Shown: in pieces, positions 52,547 to 61,401 of the stretch
Numbering within the stretch: position 1 is the first letter of the stretch
How the letters are laid out: each line of letters opens with the position of its first letter
Assembly (NCBI GenBank): GCA_028293765.1
Contig: JAQGOG010000150.1
Span: forward strand, 19,780-83,779
Source: Gammaproteobacteria bacterium
GTDB taxonomy: Bacteria > Pseudomonadota > Gammaproteobacteria > Steroidobacterales > Steroidobacteraceae
Direction of reading: 5' to 3'
Length of the DNA: 64,000 nucleotides
The notes under the pieces: generated by a model
Database searches by the model: none
The model's input: the letters and a program-made list of their open reading frames with translations, nothing else
Told to the model about the DNA's origin: nothing
Made by a program: the position numbers and the translations under genes

Positions 52547-52747
52547 ATGAATCGCTTTCTCGTCATTCTCGGTACCATGTTGATCGTCGCCGGCCTCGTC
52601 TGGCCCTGGCTCAAGCGTCTGCCACTCTTTCACCTGCCGGGCGACATCATCATAGACAGGCCTCATTTCAAGTTCTTCTTCCCGCTTACGACGATGCTGC
52701 TCCTCAGCGCCGTGATCTCACTGCTCGCATGGATCTTCCGCCGCTAA
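52547..52747 (+). CDS. DUF2905-family small membrane protein
   Basis: A 66-residue protein with two transmembrane segments and the conserved centre PLFHLPGDIIIDRPHFKFFFP, which identifies the DUF2905 family. The ATG at 52547 is preferred over the TTG at 52538. Function of the family is unknown. It ends 2 bases before the stop of the convergent RND permease gene. Confidence 0.92.
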   Translation: MNRFLVILGTMLIVAGLVWPWLKRLPLFHLPGDIIIDRPHFKFFFPLTTMLLLSAVISLLAWIFRR

Positions 52748-52749
52748 GA

Positions 52750-55700
52750 TCAACGGGACGCGTCGAAGGCGGGCGTAGGGTTTTCCGGTGCGACGGACCG
52801 GCCCCGCCCCCTCCAACGACGCATCGAGAGGGCCCATCGATCGAACCACAGGTAAATCACGGGAGTCGCGTAAAGCGTCAACACCTGAGAGGCGATGAGC
52901 CCTCCAATGATCGCGATGCCGAGTGGAGTCCGCAGTTCCGCGCCTACGCCAGCGCCGACGGCCAGCGGCACGGCGCCGAACAACGCCGCCAGGGTCGTCA
53001 TCATGATCGGCCGAAAACGCAAGAGGCAGCCCTGGCGAATAGCCTCGAGCGGGGCCAGCCCCTGACCGCGCTCCGCGGCCAGTGCGAAGTCGATCATCAT
53101 GATCGCGTTCTTCTTGACGATGCCAATGAGCAGAATGATGCCGACCATCCCCATGATCGAGAGGTCCTGTCCGCATAACAGGAGCGCCAGCAACGCGCCC
53201 ACGCCTGCGGACGGCAAGGTCGCGATGATCGTGAGTGGATGGACTGCGCTTTCGTAGAGAACGCCGAGTACGATGTAGACTGCAACGAGCGCGATGAAAA
53301 TCAGCCAGGGCTGCGTGCGCAACGACTCCTGGAACGCCTGCGCGGTCCCCTGGAACGAAGCCGTCAGCGTGGAGGGCTTGCCCGACTGCTGCTCGACGGC
53401 TCGGATCGCATCCACGGCCTGCCCGAGGCTTACTCCCGAGGCGAGGTTGAATGACAGCGTGATCGCCGGGAACAGCGCCTGGTGATTGATTGAGATCGGT
53501 GCCAAGCCCTGCTCGACGCTCACCAGAACGCTCAGCGGCACGAGTTTGTTGGACATGGACGAACGGACGTACAGATGCTTGAGCGAGTCGGTCGAGAGCT
53601 GGAAGCGGGGATCGACTTCTTCGATGACGTGATACTGATTCAGCTGTGTGAACAGTGTCGCGATCTGGCGCTGTCCGAATGCGTCGTAGAGCGCATCGTC
53701 GATTGCCTGCACGGTAACGCCGAGCCTTGAGGCGGTGTCACGATCGATCCTGATGGTGGCGTTCGCGGCGAGCGATTGCGCATCGGAACTGACATCGCGC
53801 AGCTCCGGCATCTCCGCAAGCTTTTTCAACAGTATGCCAGACCAGTTGGTGAGTTCCGCGATGTCGCCATCCTGCAGCGTATATTGATATTGCGTGGCGG
53901 TTACGCGTCCCCCCATCTGGATGTCCTGCCGGATCTGCATGAAGAGTGTTACTCCTTCCACGGCAGCGGAGTGTTGCTTGAGGCGGCTCATCACCTTGGC
54001 GGCTGTCGAGCTCCGCTCATCCCGCGGCTTCAGATTGATATTGATGCGGGCCTGGCTCATCGTCGGATTGTTGCCAATCCAGTAGTCGGCGTTTTCGACG
54101 TCCGGGTCGGCCGATATGATGCGGCCGAGCGCCTGCATCCGGTTCGCCATCGCGTCGTAGGAGATGTCGGGCGCCGCCTGAACCGTGCCGGAGATGAATC
54201 CGGTATCGACAACGGGAAAGAACCCTTTGGGAGTCACGGCATAGAGGAATACCGAAAGAAGCAGCGTAGCGCCGGTCGCGAGCAACGTCATCACGGGATG
54301 CGCGAGTACACGGTCGAGCGTTCTGTCGTAAAAGCCCGCTACGGCCTCGAACATCCGCTCGGACCATTGATACACCCTCCCATGCTGTTCGTGGGGGCCA
54401 TGGCGAATGAGCCATGCACACATCATCGGCGTCACGGTCAGCGAAATGATGCCCGACATGAGGATCACGACGGTGACCGTCACGGCGAACTCTCTGAAGA
54501 GTCGCCCGATGATGCCGCCCATCAGCAGTATCGGGATGAATACTGCAATGAGCGATACTGTCATCGACACGATGGTGAAACTCACTTCACGTGAGCCGTC
54601 GATTGCCGCCTGCAGCGGCGATTTGCCCGCCTCGAGGTGGCGCATGACGTTCTCTACCACGACGATCGCATCGTCGACGACGAATCCGACGGCAATGGTC
54701 ATGCCCATCAGCGAGATGTTGTCCAGGCTATAGTCCAGCAGGTACATGACGCCGAACGCACTGACGAGCGATAGCGGTATCGCAACGCTCGGGATGACGG
54801 TGGCCCACACATTGCGCACGAAGAAGAAGATCACCAGGACCACGAGGACGATCGTGATCAACATCGTGATCTGAACGTCGCTTACCGCCGCTCGAATGGT
54901 TTGGGTGCGATCGCCTACGAGGACGAGCTTCGCCGCCGGCGGAAGCGACGCGGTCAGCTGGGGTAACCGCGCTTTGATCCGGTCGATCGTCTCGACGACG
55001 TTATAGCCGGTCTGCTTGTGGATATCGATGATGATGGCGCGCCGGCCCTGCAGCCACGCAGCCTGCTGCACGTCTTCGGGGGCGTCGATGACGGTTCCAA
55101 GGTCCTCCAGCCGGATCGGCCCGCCGTTCTTATAGGCGACAACGATCGACTTGTAGCCCCTGGCGGTCATCACCTGATCGGTGGCATCGAGAATGACGGC
55201 GCGGTGTGGGCCGGTGAGGCTGCCTTTGGGACCGTTGACTGTTTGGACGCCGATGATGTTTCGCACGTCATCCAGTGTCAGCCCGAGCTGCGCCACCTTG
55301 TCGGGCTCGAGTTGGATGCGCACCGCCGGCCGCTGCTGGCCGTGGAAGTCGACCAGGCCTACGCCGGGCATCTGTGAGACCTGCTGCGCGATGAAATCCT
55401 CGGCGTAGCGGTCGACTTCGGTCAGGGGCAAGGTGTCCGAAGTCAGTGCGAGCGTCAACACCGTAAGGTCGGCCGGATTGGTCTTTTTGTACGTCGGCGG
55501 GTTGGGAAGATTCTTCGGCAGCAGCCCGCCCGCTGCACTGATCGCGGTTTGCACATCCTGTGCGGCGCCATCGATCGAGCGGCTGAGATCGAACTGCAGT
55601 GTGATCTGCGAATTACCGAGCGAGCTCGAGGAGGTCATCTGAATGATGCCCGGAACGTTCGATAGCGAACGCTCGAGGGGTGTCGCCACAGAAGAGGCCA

Positions 55701-55875
55701 TTGTGTCGGCGCTCGCTCCAGGCAGGTTAGCGGAAACCTGGATGGTCGGGAACTCGACCTGTGGGATAGGCGCGACGGGGAGCGAGAAGTAAGCATTGAC
55801 GCCTACGAAGACGACACCCAGGGCCATGAGTATCGTGCCGACACGGCGGCGGATGAAGATCTCAGAAATATTCAC
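52750..55875 (-). CDS. RND multidrug efflux permease (AcrB/MdtB-C type)
   Basis: A 1041-residue inner-membrane RND transporter starting NISEIFIRRRVGTILMALG, with twelve helices and two large periplasmic loops. The helix-4 proton-relay pair is present (VGFVVDDAIVVVENVMRHLE), as is the second repeat signature GIVKKNAIMMIDFAL. The PTIQVSANLPGASADTMASS stretch and length fit the MdtB/MdtC subgroup. Start and stop overlap with the adaptor gene (ATGA at 55872-55875). No outer-membrane factor is in this operon, so an unlinked one, such as the 3835 gene, must complete the pump. Confidence 0.96.
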   Translation of the reverse strand: MNISEIFIRRRVGTILMALGVVFVGVNAYFSLPVAPIPQVEFPTIQVSANLPGASADTMASSVATPLERSLSNVPGIIQMTSSSSLGNSQITLQFDLSRSIDGAAQDVQTAISAAGGLLPKNLPNPPTYKKTNPADLTVLTLALTSDTLPLTEVDRYAEDFIAQQVSQMPGVGLVDFHGQQRPAVRIQLEPDKVAQLGLTLDDVRNIIGVQTVNGPKGSLTGPHRAVILDATDQVMTARGYKSIVVAYKNGGPIRLEDLGTVIDAPEDVQQAAWLQGRRAIIIDIHKQTGYNVVETIDRIKARLPQLTASLPPAAKLVLVGDRTQTIRAAVSDVQITMLITIVLVVLVIFFFVRNVWATVIPSVAIPLSLVSAFGVMYLLDYSLDNISLMGMTIAVGFVVDDAIVVVENVMRHLEAGKSPLQAAIDGSREVSFTIVSMTVSLIAVFIPILLMGGIIGRLFREFAVTVTVVILMSGIISLTVTPMMCAWLIRHGPHEQHGRVYQWSERMFEAVAGFYDRTLDRVLAHPVMTLLATGATLLLSVFLYAVTPKGFFPVVDTGFISGTVQAAPDISYDAMANRMQALGRIISADPDVENADYWIGNNPTMSQARININLKPRDERSSTAAKVMSRLKQHSAAVEGVTLFMQIRQDIQMGGRVTATQYQYTLQDGDIAELTNWSGILLKKLAEMPELRDVSSDAQSLAANATIRIDRDTASRLGVTVQAIDDALYDAFGQRQIATLFTQLNQYHVIEEVDPRFQLSTDSLKHLYVRSSMSNKLVPLSVLVSVEQGLAPISINHQALFPAITLSFNLASGVSLGQAVDAIRAVEQQSGKPSTLTASFQGTAQAFQESLRTQPWLIFIALVAVYIVLGVLYESAVHPLTIIATLPSAGVGALLALLLCGQDLSIMGMVGIILLIGIVKKNAIMMIDFALAAERGQGLAPLEAIRQGCLLRFRPIMMTTLAALFGAVPLAVGAGVGAELRTPLGIAIIGGLIASQVLTLYATPVIYLWFDRWALSMRRWRGRGRSVAPENPTPAFDASR

Positions 55876-57113
55876 GAGACGTGGGCCCGCAAGGCTATCC
55901 GACCGTTCCCCGGTAGGTCGGATGCAGCTTGCGACGCGCCCGCCTCGGACTCCCCTTCCTTTTTCGCCTCGACGTGGGTGCCAGGCGCGATGCGCGCCTG
56001 GCCGTCGAAGACGACAGTTTCGCCGAGGGCCAGCCCCGAGAGCACGGCGGTAAAGCCATCCACCGCCTTGCCGGTGGTCACCGGTCGCATTTCTACGGTG
56101 TTGTCGGCTTTAACTACATAAGCGTATTCGCCGCTCTGGCCACGCATTACCGCGCGCGTGGGAATTACAACGACGGCGTGCTCGGTCCGCACGAGAAGGC
56201 GCGCAGAGACCAGCGAGCCCGGCCACAGCGTCCGGGTGGAGTTGTCGAATATCGCCCGCAGACGCACCTGTCCCGTGGCGGAGTCGACCTGACTGTCGAC
56301 AACCGAAAGCTCGCCCTCTGCGAGACTCCTGGAGCCGTCGCGCGTGTAGGCTATGACTGGCAGCTTTCCTTTCGACAGGCTTGCCAGAATGTCGGGAAGC
56401 TCGTCCTGCGGCATCGAGAAGATCACTGAAATGGGATGCATTTGCGTGACCGTTACGATGCCGGCCGCATCGCTGACGTGCACGATGGAGCCGGCATTTG
56501 CCAACCGCAGGCCGACACGTCCATCCATTGGGGAGACCAGCCGCGTGAACTCAAGCTGCAGTTTCGCTGAGTCGACCGCAGCTTGGTCGGCGCGCACCGT
56601 CGCTTCCAATGCCTGAACCTGTGCTTTGGCGGCCGCCATGGTCTGAACGGAGACGCCGCCGCTGTCGATGAGGGCGGCATAGCGTCCGACGTCGGCTCTG
56701 GCGTTAGTGAGCTGCGCTTGGTCCTTCGCGCGCGTAGCCTCGGCAAGGACCTGTTGTGCCTCGAAGGGACGCCGGTCGATCTGCGCGAGAAGCTCCCCGG
56801 CGCGCACTTCCTGGCCCTCCGTGAAGGCCACCTTATCCAGCTGGCCGTCGACGCGAACTTTGACCTCCACTACCCTCAATGGCTGCACCGTGCCGATACC
56901 GTAGAGCGCAACAGGAAGGTCCCGGGTCGTCGCGCTACCGACAACCACCGGCACCGCACGGGCATGTGCGCCTTTGGCGGCGGTCGCGGCTGCGTGATCG
57001 TGATCGAAGAGATAGCCGCCAAGGATCACAGCCGCGAGTGCCAGGGCGCCCAAGCGGAGCGCCCGCATCGGCCGCAGGATCAAATCAGTCTGCCCGGGAC
57101 GTCGAGGTCGCAT
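55872..57113 (-). CDS. RND efflux membrane fusion protein (MdtA type)
   Basis: A 413-residue adaptor with one N-terminal anchor (LGALALAAVILGGYLF), the lipoyl half-motifs (VKVRVDGQLDKVAFTEGQEV and FTRLVSPMDGRVGLR), an intervening helical hairpin, beta-barrel and membrane-proximal domain. The ATG at 57113 follows a GAGG sequence by eight bases. The frame also opens at 57170, but that overlaps RidA. It is 13 bases after the RidA stop and overlaps the RND permease start by four bases. Confidence 0.94.
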   Translation of the reverse strand: MRPRRPGQTDLILRPMRALRLGALALAAVILGGYLFDHDHAAATAAKGAHARAVPVVVGSATTRDLPVALYGIGTVQPLRVVEVKVRVDGQLDKVAFTEGQEVRAGELLAQIDRRPFEAQQVLAEATRAKDQAQLTNARADVGRYAALIDSGGVSVQTMAAAKAQVQALEATVRADQAAVDSAKLQLEFTRLVSPMDGRVGLRLANAGSIVHVSDAAGIVTVTQMHPISVIFSMPQDELPDILASLSKGKLPVIAYTRDGSRSLAEGELSVVDSQVDSATGQVRLRAIFDNSTRTLWPGSLVSARLLVRTEHAVVVIPTRAVMRGQSGEYAYVVKADNTVEMRPVTTGKAVDGFTAVLSGLALGETVVFDGQARIAPGTHVEAKKEGESEAGASQAASDLPGNGRIALRAHVS

Positions 57114-57126
57114 CCACAAACCTCGT

Positions 57127-57519
57127 CTACCCCGTTGCCGGAGGATCATCGTCGAGCGCGACGATGGCATCGATCTCGATCAGGGCCCCATAGTGGAGCG
57201 GACCCACAGGAATCACCGTACGTGCTGGGCGATGCTTGCCAAGGACTCGCGCGTACTCGACGTTAACAGCCTGCCAATGAGCGACGTCCGTGACGTAGAG
57301 GTTAACCTTGAGCAATTTGGAAAGATCGCTGCCGGCCGCGCGAGCAACCGTCGCGATGCTCTCCAAGGCACGGCGAGTTTGAGCGGTGATGTCTCCGGCG
57401 CTTTCCTCTGTCATGTGCGCCGTGCGCCCGAGTTGACCCGATATATACAGCAAGCCTGCGTACGCGATGCCGTGCGAATAGTGCCCGGCAGGGGACCCCA
57501 TCTCTTTTGATTGCACCAT
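57127..57519 (-). CDS. RidA/YjgF-family enamine/imine deaminase-like protein
   Basis: A 130-residue protein with the RidA fold markers AYAGLLYISGQLG, ITAQTRRALESIATV, VNLYVTDVAHW and PARTVIPVGPLHYGALIEIDAIVA, the last containing the conserved Arg that binds the substrate carboxylate. True RidA hydrolyses reactive 2-aminoacrylate; related subfamilies have other roles. It is the first gene before the RND operon (13 bases). The start at 57519 is an ATG, and a GTG at 57546 would add nine residues. Confidence 0.93.
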   Translation of the reverse strand: MVQSKEMGSPAGHYSHGIAYAGLLYISGQLGRTAHMTEESAGDITAQTRRALESIATVARAAGSDLSKLLKVNLYVTDVAHWQAVNVEYARVLGKHRPARTVIPVGPLHYGALIEIDAIVALDDDPPATG

Positions 57520-57542
57520 ATGCGGAACACCCACCCTCAACC

Positions 57543-57638
57543 TCACAAATCTCGATTGGCCGCCGCACGATTGATCTCAACCGTGTTCATGTCATCCGTT
57601 GGGTCGCGGTGGTCGACGCGGAAGTCGAGGTTCATCAT
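57543..57638 (-). CDS. Very short ORF within a 435-base gene-poor gap
   Basis: The gap from 57520 to 57954 holds no clear gene. One minus-strand frame ending at 57543 reads like protein (MMNLDFRVDHRDPTDDMN, 31 codons from the ATG at 57638) and stays open a further 20 codons upstream without a start. It may be the tail of a decayed gene or chance. The remainder (57640-57954) contains only the promoter region of the next gene, with no recognisable motif. Confidence 0.2.
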   Translation of the reverse strand: MMNLDFRVDHRDPTDDMNTVEINRAAANRDL

Positions 57639-57954
57639 GGCTACCGCCCGCCGACATTCCTCTTCTACCGGAGGCTGATAGGCAAGATAGGGAGCGGTGA
57701 CGCCCTTAGGCCAATGAATTCATCCCAAGTAGGCATAACCCGCAGTTATGCGACAAAGAGTGTCTTGCCCGGGCGCCGGCCCTATCGCCTGCCCCATCGT
57801 CTGCCATGAGCAGCCACTCTGCCGCCCGCGCATAACCACGGCCTGTGACCGAACCGTTGGCATGCAACCTGTGAGCCGACGTCCAACGGCCCCATCGGAA
57901 CATCAGCCTCCGTGTGGGCGTTCTAGTCATTCATTCGAAGCGCGGGAGGCCGTC

Positions 57955-58407
57955 ATGGCGAAAAAATTCAAGCTCAGGATTCCTAAGCGCGTCGCTGGGG
58001 TGAAGATTCCAAGGATCGTGCGTAAGGGTCCGGTGGCGAAGTTTCTCAATTCTTCCGCGGGGCAACTGGTCCTCGCCGAAGCTCTGGTGGTGGTGGGCGG
58101 TGCGCTGGCCGCCGAAGCACGGGGTTCCGGTTCCGGCCCCGCTGAGCTCGGGCGCGAGCCACTCTCCGGCGTGTCGAAGGGCGGCGGTGAGAGGGCCGAC
58201 ACCCGGTCGGAATCGAGCATGCTGCCGTCTGCATTTAACGATGCGGTCCGTGCGTTCCGGACGAGCGTCGAGCAGCATCTATCGAAGGAACGCGACACAA
58301 CCCAGGAGGGAGCGACGGCGGATACGGGAGAGGTCCAGAGCGAGTCTGCGCGTCCAAAAAAAAAGGCCGCCAGCTCTCCTATCGAGACGCCATCGATGCC
58401 ACATTGA
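57955..58407 (+). CDS. Basic hypothetical protein with disordered C-terminal half
   Basis: A 150-residue protein with ATG at 57955 and GGGAGG six bases upstream. The first 35 residues are strongly basic and repetitive (KKFKLRIPKRVAGVKIPRIV), followed by a short hydrophobic helix (QLVLAEALVVVGGALAAEA). The second half is Gly/Ser/Thr/Glu-rich and probably unstructured, including a lysine run PKKKAA encoded by a nine-base A tract. No family recognised. Its stop overlaps the TTG start of the next small ORF. Confidence 0.7.
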   Translation: MAKKFKLRIPKRVAGVKIPRIVRKGPVAKFLNSSAGQLVLAEALVVVGGALAAEARGSGSGPAELGREPLSGVSKGGGERADTRSESSMLPSAFNDAVRAFRTSVEQHLSKERDTTQEGATADTGEVQSESARPKKKAASSPIETPSMPH

Positions 58408-58625
58408 TCAACGTGCCTGCAAGGAGCATACGGGAGCGCTCGCTCGGGCTCCTTGGCCGGTGGCTTCGTCGCCTGGCACGACGGCACTGGGAGCGAGAGC
58501 TTCGCGACTATTGGGATTCGCCTGAAGGCGCAGGAGCTCCGAGCTGGCGCGCTGCGGCGGCGCGCGATGGCCAGCAGGTGTTTCGCAGCCTCATCCAGAT
58601 CAATTTCTTTCCGCGGCCCAGGTAG
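58404..58625 (+). CDS. Small arginine/tryptophan-rich ORF, possibly translationally coupled
   Basis: A 73-codon ORF beginning at TTG (58404) within the TTGA overlap with the preceding stop. Its N-terminal half is an amphipathic basic helix (RSLGLLGRWLRRLARRHWER). No family recognised. The overlap favours a real coupled gene, while the rare start codon and lack of homology argue against. The following 135 bases up to the oxidase gene hold no feature I can support. Confidence 0.4.
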   Translation: MINVPARSIRERSLGLLGRWLRRLARRHWERELRDYWDSPEGAGAPSWRAAAARDGQQVFRSLIQINFFPRPR

Positions 58626-58760
58626 CGCGCTTTTGTCTCAAATCGAGCGGCGTGTTTGTACCCAACTTGAGACCTGGATGTTGTTGGCAGGGGTGCCTGG
58701 ATCGGAGGGTACGGCGATTGCTGCTTAACGCGCCCCCCGAGCGGACCGAGGCAACAGGAT

Positions 58761-60401
58761 ATGGCCACATCCAGCACGACGACTGAGGCCACCCCGACTG
58801 GAACGACGGCCGGTCACGCTGCCGGCCACGCCCATGACAGCACACCGCACGGCTGGCGCCGTTGGGTCTACGCAACCAACCATAAAGACATCGGAACGAT
58901 GTACCTGGTGTTCTCCCTGATAATGTGGATCGTCGGCGGCGCCTTCGCAATGCTGATCCGACTCGAGCTGTTCACGCCCGGCGTGCAATTCTTCGATCCG
59001 CAGCTGTTTAACTCCCTGACGACACTGCATGGTCTCACCATGATCTTCGGCGCGATCATGCCGGCCTGGACCGGGTTCGCGAACTGGATGGTCCCGCTGC
59101 AGATCGGCGCACCCGACATGGCGCTACCCCGCCTCAACAACTTCAGCTTCTGGATCCTGCCGTTCGCGTTCATTCTGCTGCTGTCGAGCTTCTTCGTGCC
59201 CGGCGGCCCCCCCGCAGGCGGCTGGACGATGTACCCGCCGCTCATGCTGCAGTTCGGCGCCTCATTTCCGATGACGATCTTTGCCATCCACATGATGGGA
59301 ATTTCCTCGATTCTGGGCGCTATCAACGTCATCGTGACCATCATGAACCTGCGCGCCCCCGACATGAATCTGCTGCGCATGCCCCTGTTCGTCTGGTCAT
59401 GGCTGATCACCGCGTATCTGTTGATTGCCGTCATGCCCGTGCTGGCCGGTGCGGTAACGATGGAACTCACCGACCACTTCCTCGGCACCACGTTTTTCAC
59501 CGCCGCCGGCGGGGGCGACCCCGTGATGTACCAGCATATCTTCTGGTTCTTCGGGCATCCCGAGGTCTACATCATGATCCTGCCTGCCTTCGGCATCATC
59601 TCAGAGGTCGTCCCCACCTTCTCCCGGAAACCCATTTTCGGCTACGAGGCCATGGTCTATGCCATCGCCTCGATCGCGTTCCTGTCGTTCATCGTCTGGG
59701 CGCACCACATGTTCACGGTCGGGATGCCGCTCGCTGCGCAAATCTTTTTCATGCTCACGACAATGCTCATTGCCGTGCCAACCGGCGTCAAGGTCTTCAA
59801 CTGGGTCGCGACCATGTGGGGCGGATCGCTGACATTCGAGCCCCCGATGCTGTTTGCGATTGCGTTTATCGTGCTGTTCTCCGTCGGCGGCTTCTCCGGC
59901 CTGATGCTCGCGATCGTGCCGGCCGACTACCAGTACCAGGACACGTATTTCGTCGTAGCTCACTTCCATTATGTCCTGGTCACCGGTTCCATCTTTGCCA
60001 TGCAGGCAGCGGTTTACTACTGGCTGCCCAAATGGACCGGGCACATGTACGACCTGCGGCTCGCGCAATGGCATTTCTGGCTGTCGGCTATTTTCGTCAA
60101 TGTGTTGTTCTTCCCACAACACTTCTTGGGACTGGCCGGCATGCCACGTCGTATTCCGGATTACGCCACGCAGTTCACCGATTGGAACATGATCTCGTCA
60201 ATCGGCGGCTTCGTGTACGGGATCTCGCAACTCCTGTTTCCGTACATCATCTGGAAATCTGTGCGTGGTGGCGCGGAGGCTGGCAACAGAGCATGGGATG
60301 GCGCTCGCGGACTCGAGTGGGAGCTACCCTCGCCTCCTCCCCACCATTCCTGGGAGACACCGCCCTCTGCTGCGCTCGTGGCACGGGCGTCGGAGCACTG
60401 A
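58761..60401 (+). CDS. ctaD: Cytochrome c oxidase subunit I (aa3 type)
   Basis: A 546-residue haem-copper oxidase core subunit with twelve helices. Haem a ligands lie in TLHGLTMIF and AHFHYV. The CuB site is HPEVY with its cross-linked Tyr and glutamate, plus the WAHHM pair. The D-channel entry is PDMALPRLNNFSFW, and the K-channel lysine is in VPTGVKVFNW. All catalytic residues are therefore intact. An N-terminal His/Thr/Ala-rich tail of 30 residues precedes the first conserved WVYATNHKDIG. Subunits II and III and assembly factors, normally adjacent, are absent on both sides, making this an orphan copy. A GC hairpin follows the stop. Confidence 0.96.
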   Translation: MATSSTTTEATPTGTTAGHAAGHAHDSTPHGWRRWVYATNHKDIGTMYLVFSLIMWIVGGAFAMLIRLELFTPGVQFFDPQLFNSLTTLHGLTMIFGAIMPAWTGFANWMVPLQIGAPDMALPRLNNFSFWILPFAFILLLSSFFVPGGPPAGGWTMYPPLMLQFGASFPMTIFAIHMMGISSILGAINVIVTIMNLRAPDMNLLRMPLFVWSWLITAYLLIAVMPVLAGAVTMELTDHFLGTTFFTAAGGGDPVMYQHIFWFFGHPEVYIMILPAFGIISEVVPTFSRKPIFGYEAMVYAIASIAFLSFIVWAHHMFTVGMPLAAQIFFMLTTMLIAVPTGVKVFNWVATMWGGSLTFEPPMLFAIAFIVLFSVGGFSGLMLAIVPADYQYQDTYFVVAHFHYVLVTGSIFAMQAAVYYWLPKWTGHMYDLRLAQWHFWLSAIFVNVLFFPQHFLGLAGMPRRIPDYATQFTDWNMISSIGGFVYGISQLLFPYIIWKSVRGGAEAGNRAWDGARGLEWELPSPPPHHSWETPPSAALVARASEH

Positions 60402-60426
60402 ACAGGCGGCAACGGTGCGCCGTGAT

Positions 60427-60443
60427 CTCTGCTGAAAGCAGAG
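60427..60443 (+). terminator. Stem-loop after the oxidase subunit I gene
   Basis: Perfect 7-base stem CTCTGCT/AGCAGAG with a GAA loop, 25 bases after the ctaD stop. No T-run follows, so it is either a weak terminator or an mRNA-end-stabilising hairpin. Confidence 0.45.
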
Positions 60444-60511
60444 CAGGATAGTACAAGCACCACGATATGAAGACGCCGCCGCCCACTTGCACGGCATGAT
60501 CCGGGAATGAC

Positions 60512-60537
60512 CTGCTAATCCGGGCTGCTAATCCGGG
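60512..60537. repeat. Tandem 13-base direct repeat
   Basis: Two immediately adjacent, identical copies of CTGCTAATCCGGG. A related ATCCGGGAATGA lies just before (about 60499). The duplication has the look of replication slippage and abuts a gene remnant that starts within its second copy. Confidence 0.85.
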
Positions 60538-60693
60538 CGTCATCTGGGTGGGCAATATTTCCAGTTCGCTGTTGAGGCGATCGTTCCGATCAAGGGGCCG
60601 CAGGGCCGCAACGTCGGCGTGCGCGCACAAGCCCACCTATATCTAGCCGAGATTTTTCCCGACACGATTGGTAAGCCGATCTTCAGCAAATGA
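60532..60693 (+). pseudogene. C-terminal gene fragment without a start
   Basis: After a stop inside the tandem repeat (TAA at 60529-60531) a 53-codon frame runs to TGA (60691-60693) with no usable start near its beginning. It reads like a real protein end (QFAVEAIVPIKGPQGRNVGV; AHLYLAEIFPDTIGKPIFSK). I do not recognise the family. The lack of start and upstream coding sequence suggests a decayed gene or the trace of a deletion between ctaD and hsp20. Confidence 0.45.
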
Positions 60694-60704
60694 GCGCCGG
60701 AGTG

Positions 60705-60727
60705 CGCGGCGCCGCCACGGCGCCGCG
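60705..60727. terminator. Strong GC hairpin between convergent units
   Basis: Perfect 10-base arms CGCGGCGCCG/CGGCGCCGCG around CCA. It lies 23 bases beyond the stop of the minus-strand hsp20 gene and 11 bases beyond the plus-strand fragment. Its symmetry would stop transcription from both sides, although no T-run is present on either strand. Confidence 0.55.
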
Positions 60728-60750
60728 ATGGCCCTGGTGCCTCACGAGCT

Positions 60751-61401
60751 CTACGAGCCTTGCCCGCGCTTCGAAGATGAGCCTTCGCTCTTCTGAGCGG
60801 ACGCCTTGGGGCCTCCGTTCCCCTGGCTCCCCTGTTCGCTTCCCTGTGAGCTCGCCTGTTGGCCTGCCTGCTGACTCGTTTGCTGACCTGCGCGCTGACC
60901 GCCCATTGTTCCCGCTCCGGCCTGAACATCTATGCGGTGCGTGCGCTGCTGCTGGTCGCTCTTGGGGACGGTGACAGTGAGAACGCCGTTCTCGAAGCTT
61001 GCTCTCACCTGCTCGGAGTCTGCCGCGAACGGCAACTGCACAGTGCGCTGGAACGAGCCGTAAGCACGCTCCACGAAATGATAGTTTTCGTCCTCATCGC
61101 TCCGCTCGAGTCTTTTCTCGCCGCGGATCACCAGCATGTCGTCCGCGACGTCGACCTCGAGGTCATCCAGATCAACGCCCGGCAATTCGGCCGTGACCCG
61201 GATCTCGTTGTCAGTCTCGCTCACGTTGATCTGTGGGGTGATCAGAGCCGTTGCGACGGTGTCTGCCATAGTCGGCAACGCCGAGGGCTGCAGGAAGTCG
61301 TTGAAAAGTCGGTTGATGTCACGGTTGAGCGACATCAACGGGTTGAAGCCCGTGAGTCCGCTAGGCCGAGACCGCGACGGTGTCAAAGCATTACGCGCCA
61401 T
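60751..61401 (-). CDS. Hsp20-family small heat-shock protein
   Basis: A 216-residue small heat-shock protein. The alpha-crystallin domain (about 55-150) has the standard strands INVSETDNEIRVTAELPGVD and LVIRGEKRLERSDEDENYHF, and the closing ENGVLTVTVPKSD. The N-terminus GFNPLMSLNRDINRLFNDFL is typical. After residue 160 there is a long Gln/Gly/Ser-rich low-complexity tail (QQTSQQAGQQASSQGSEQG) not found in most members. The ATG at 61401 has AGGAG upstream; a longer frame to 61515 is not supported. A holdase chaperone, by family. Confidence 0.94.
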   Translation of the reverse strand: MARNALTPSRSRPSGLTGFNPLMSLNRDINRLFNDFLQPSALPTMADTVATALITPQINVSETDNEIRVTAELPGVDLDDLEVDVADDMLVIRGEKRLERSDEDENYHFVERAYGSFQRTVQLPFAADSEQVRASFENGVLTVTVPKSDQQQRTHRIDVQAGAGTMGGQRAGQQTSQQAGQQASSQGSEQGSQGNGGPKASAQKSEGSSSKRGQGS

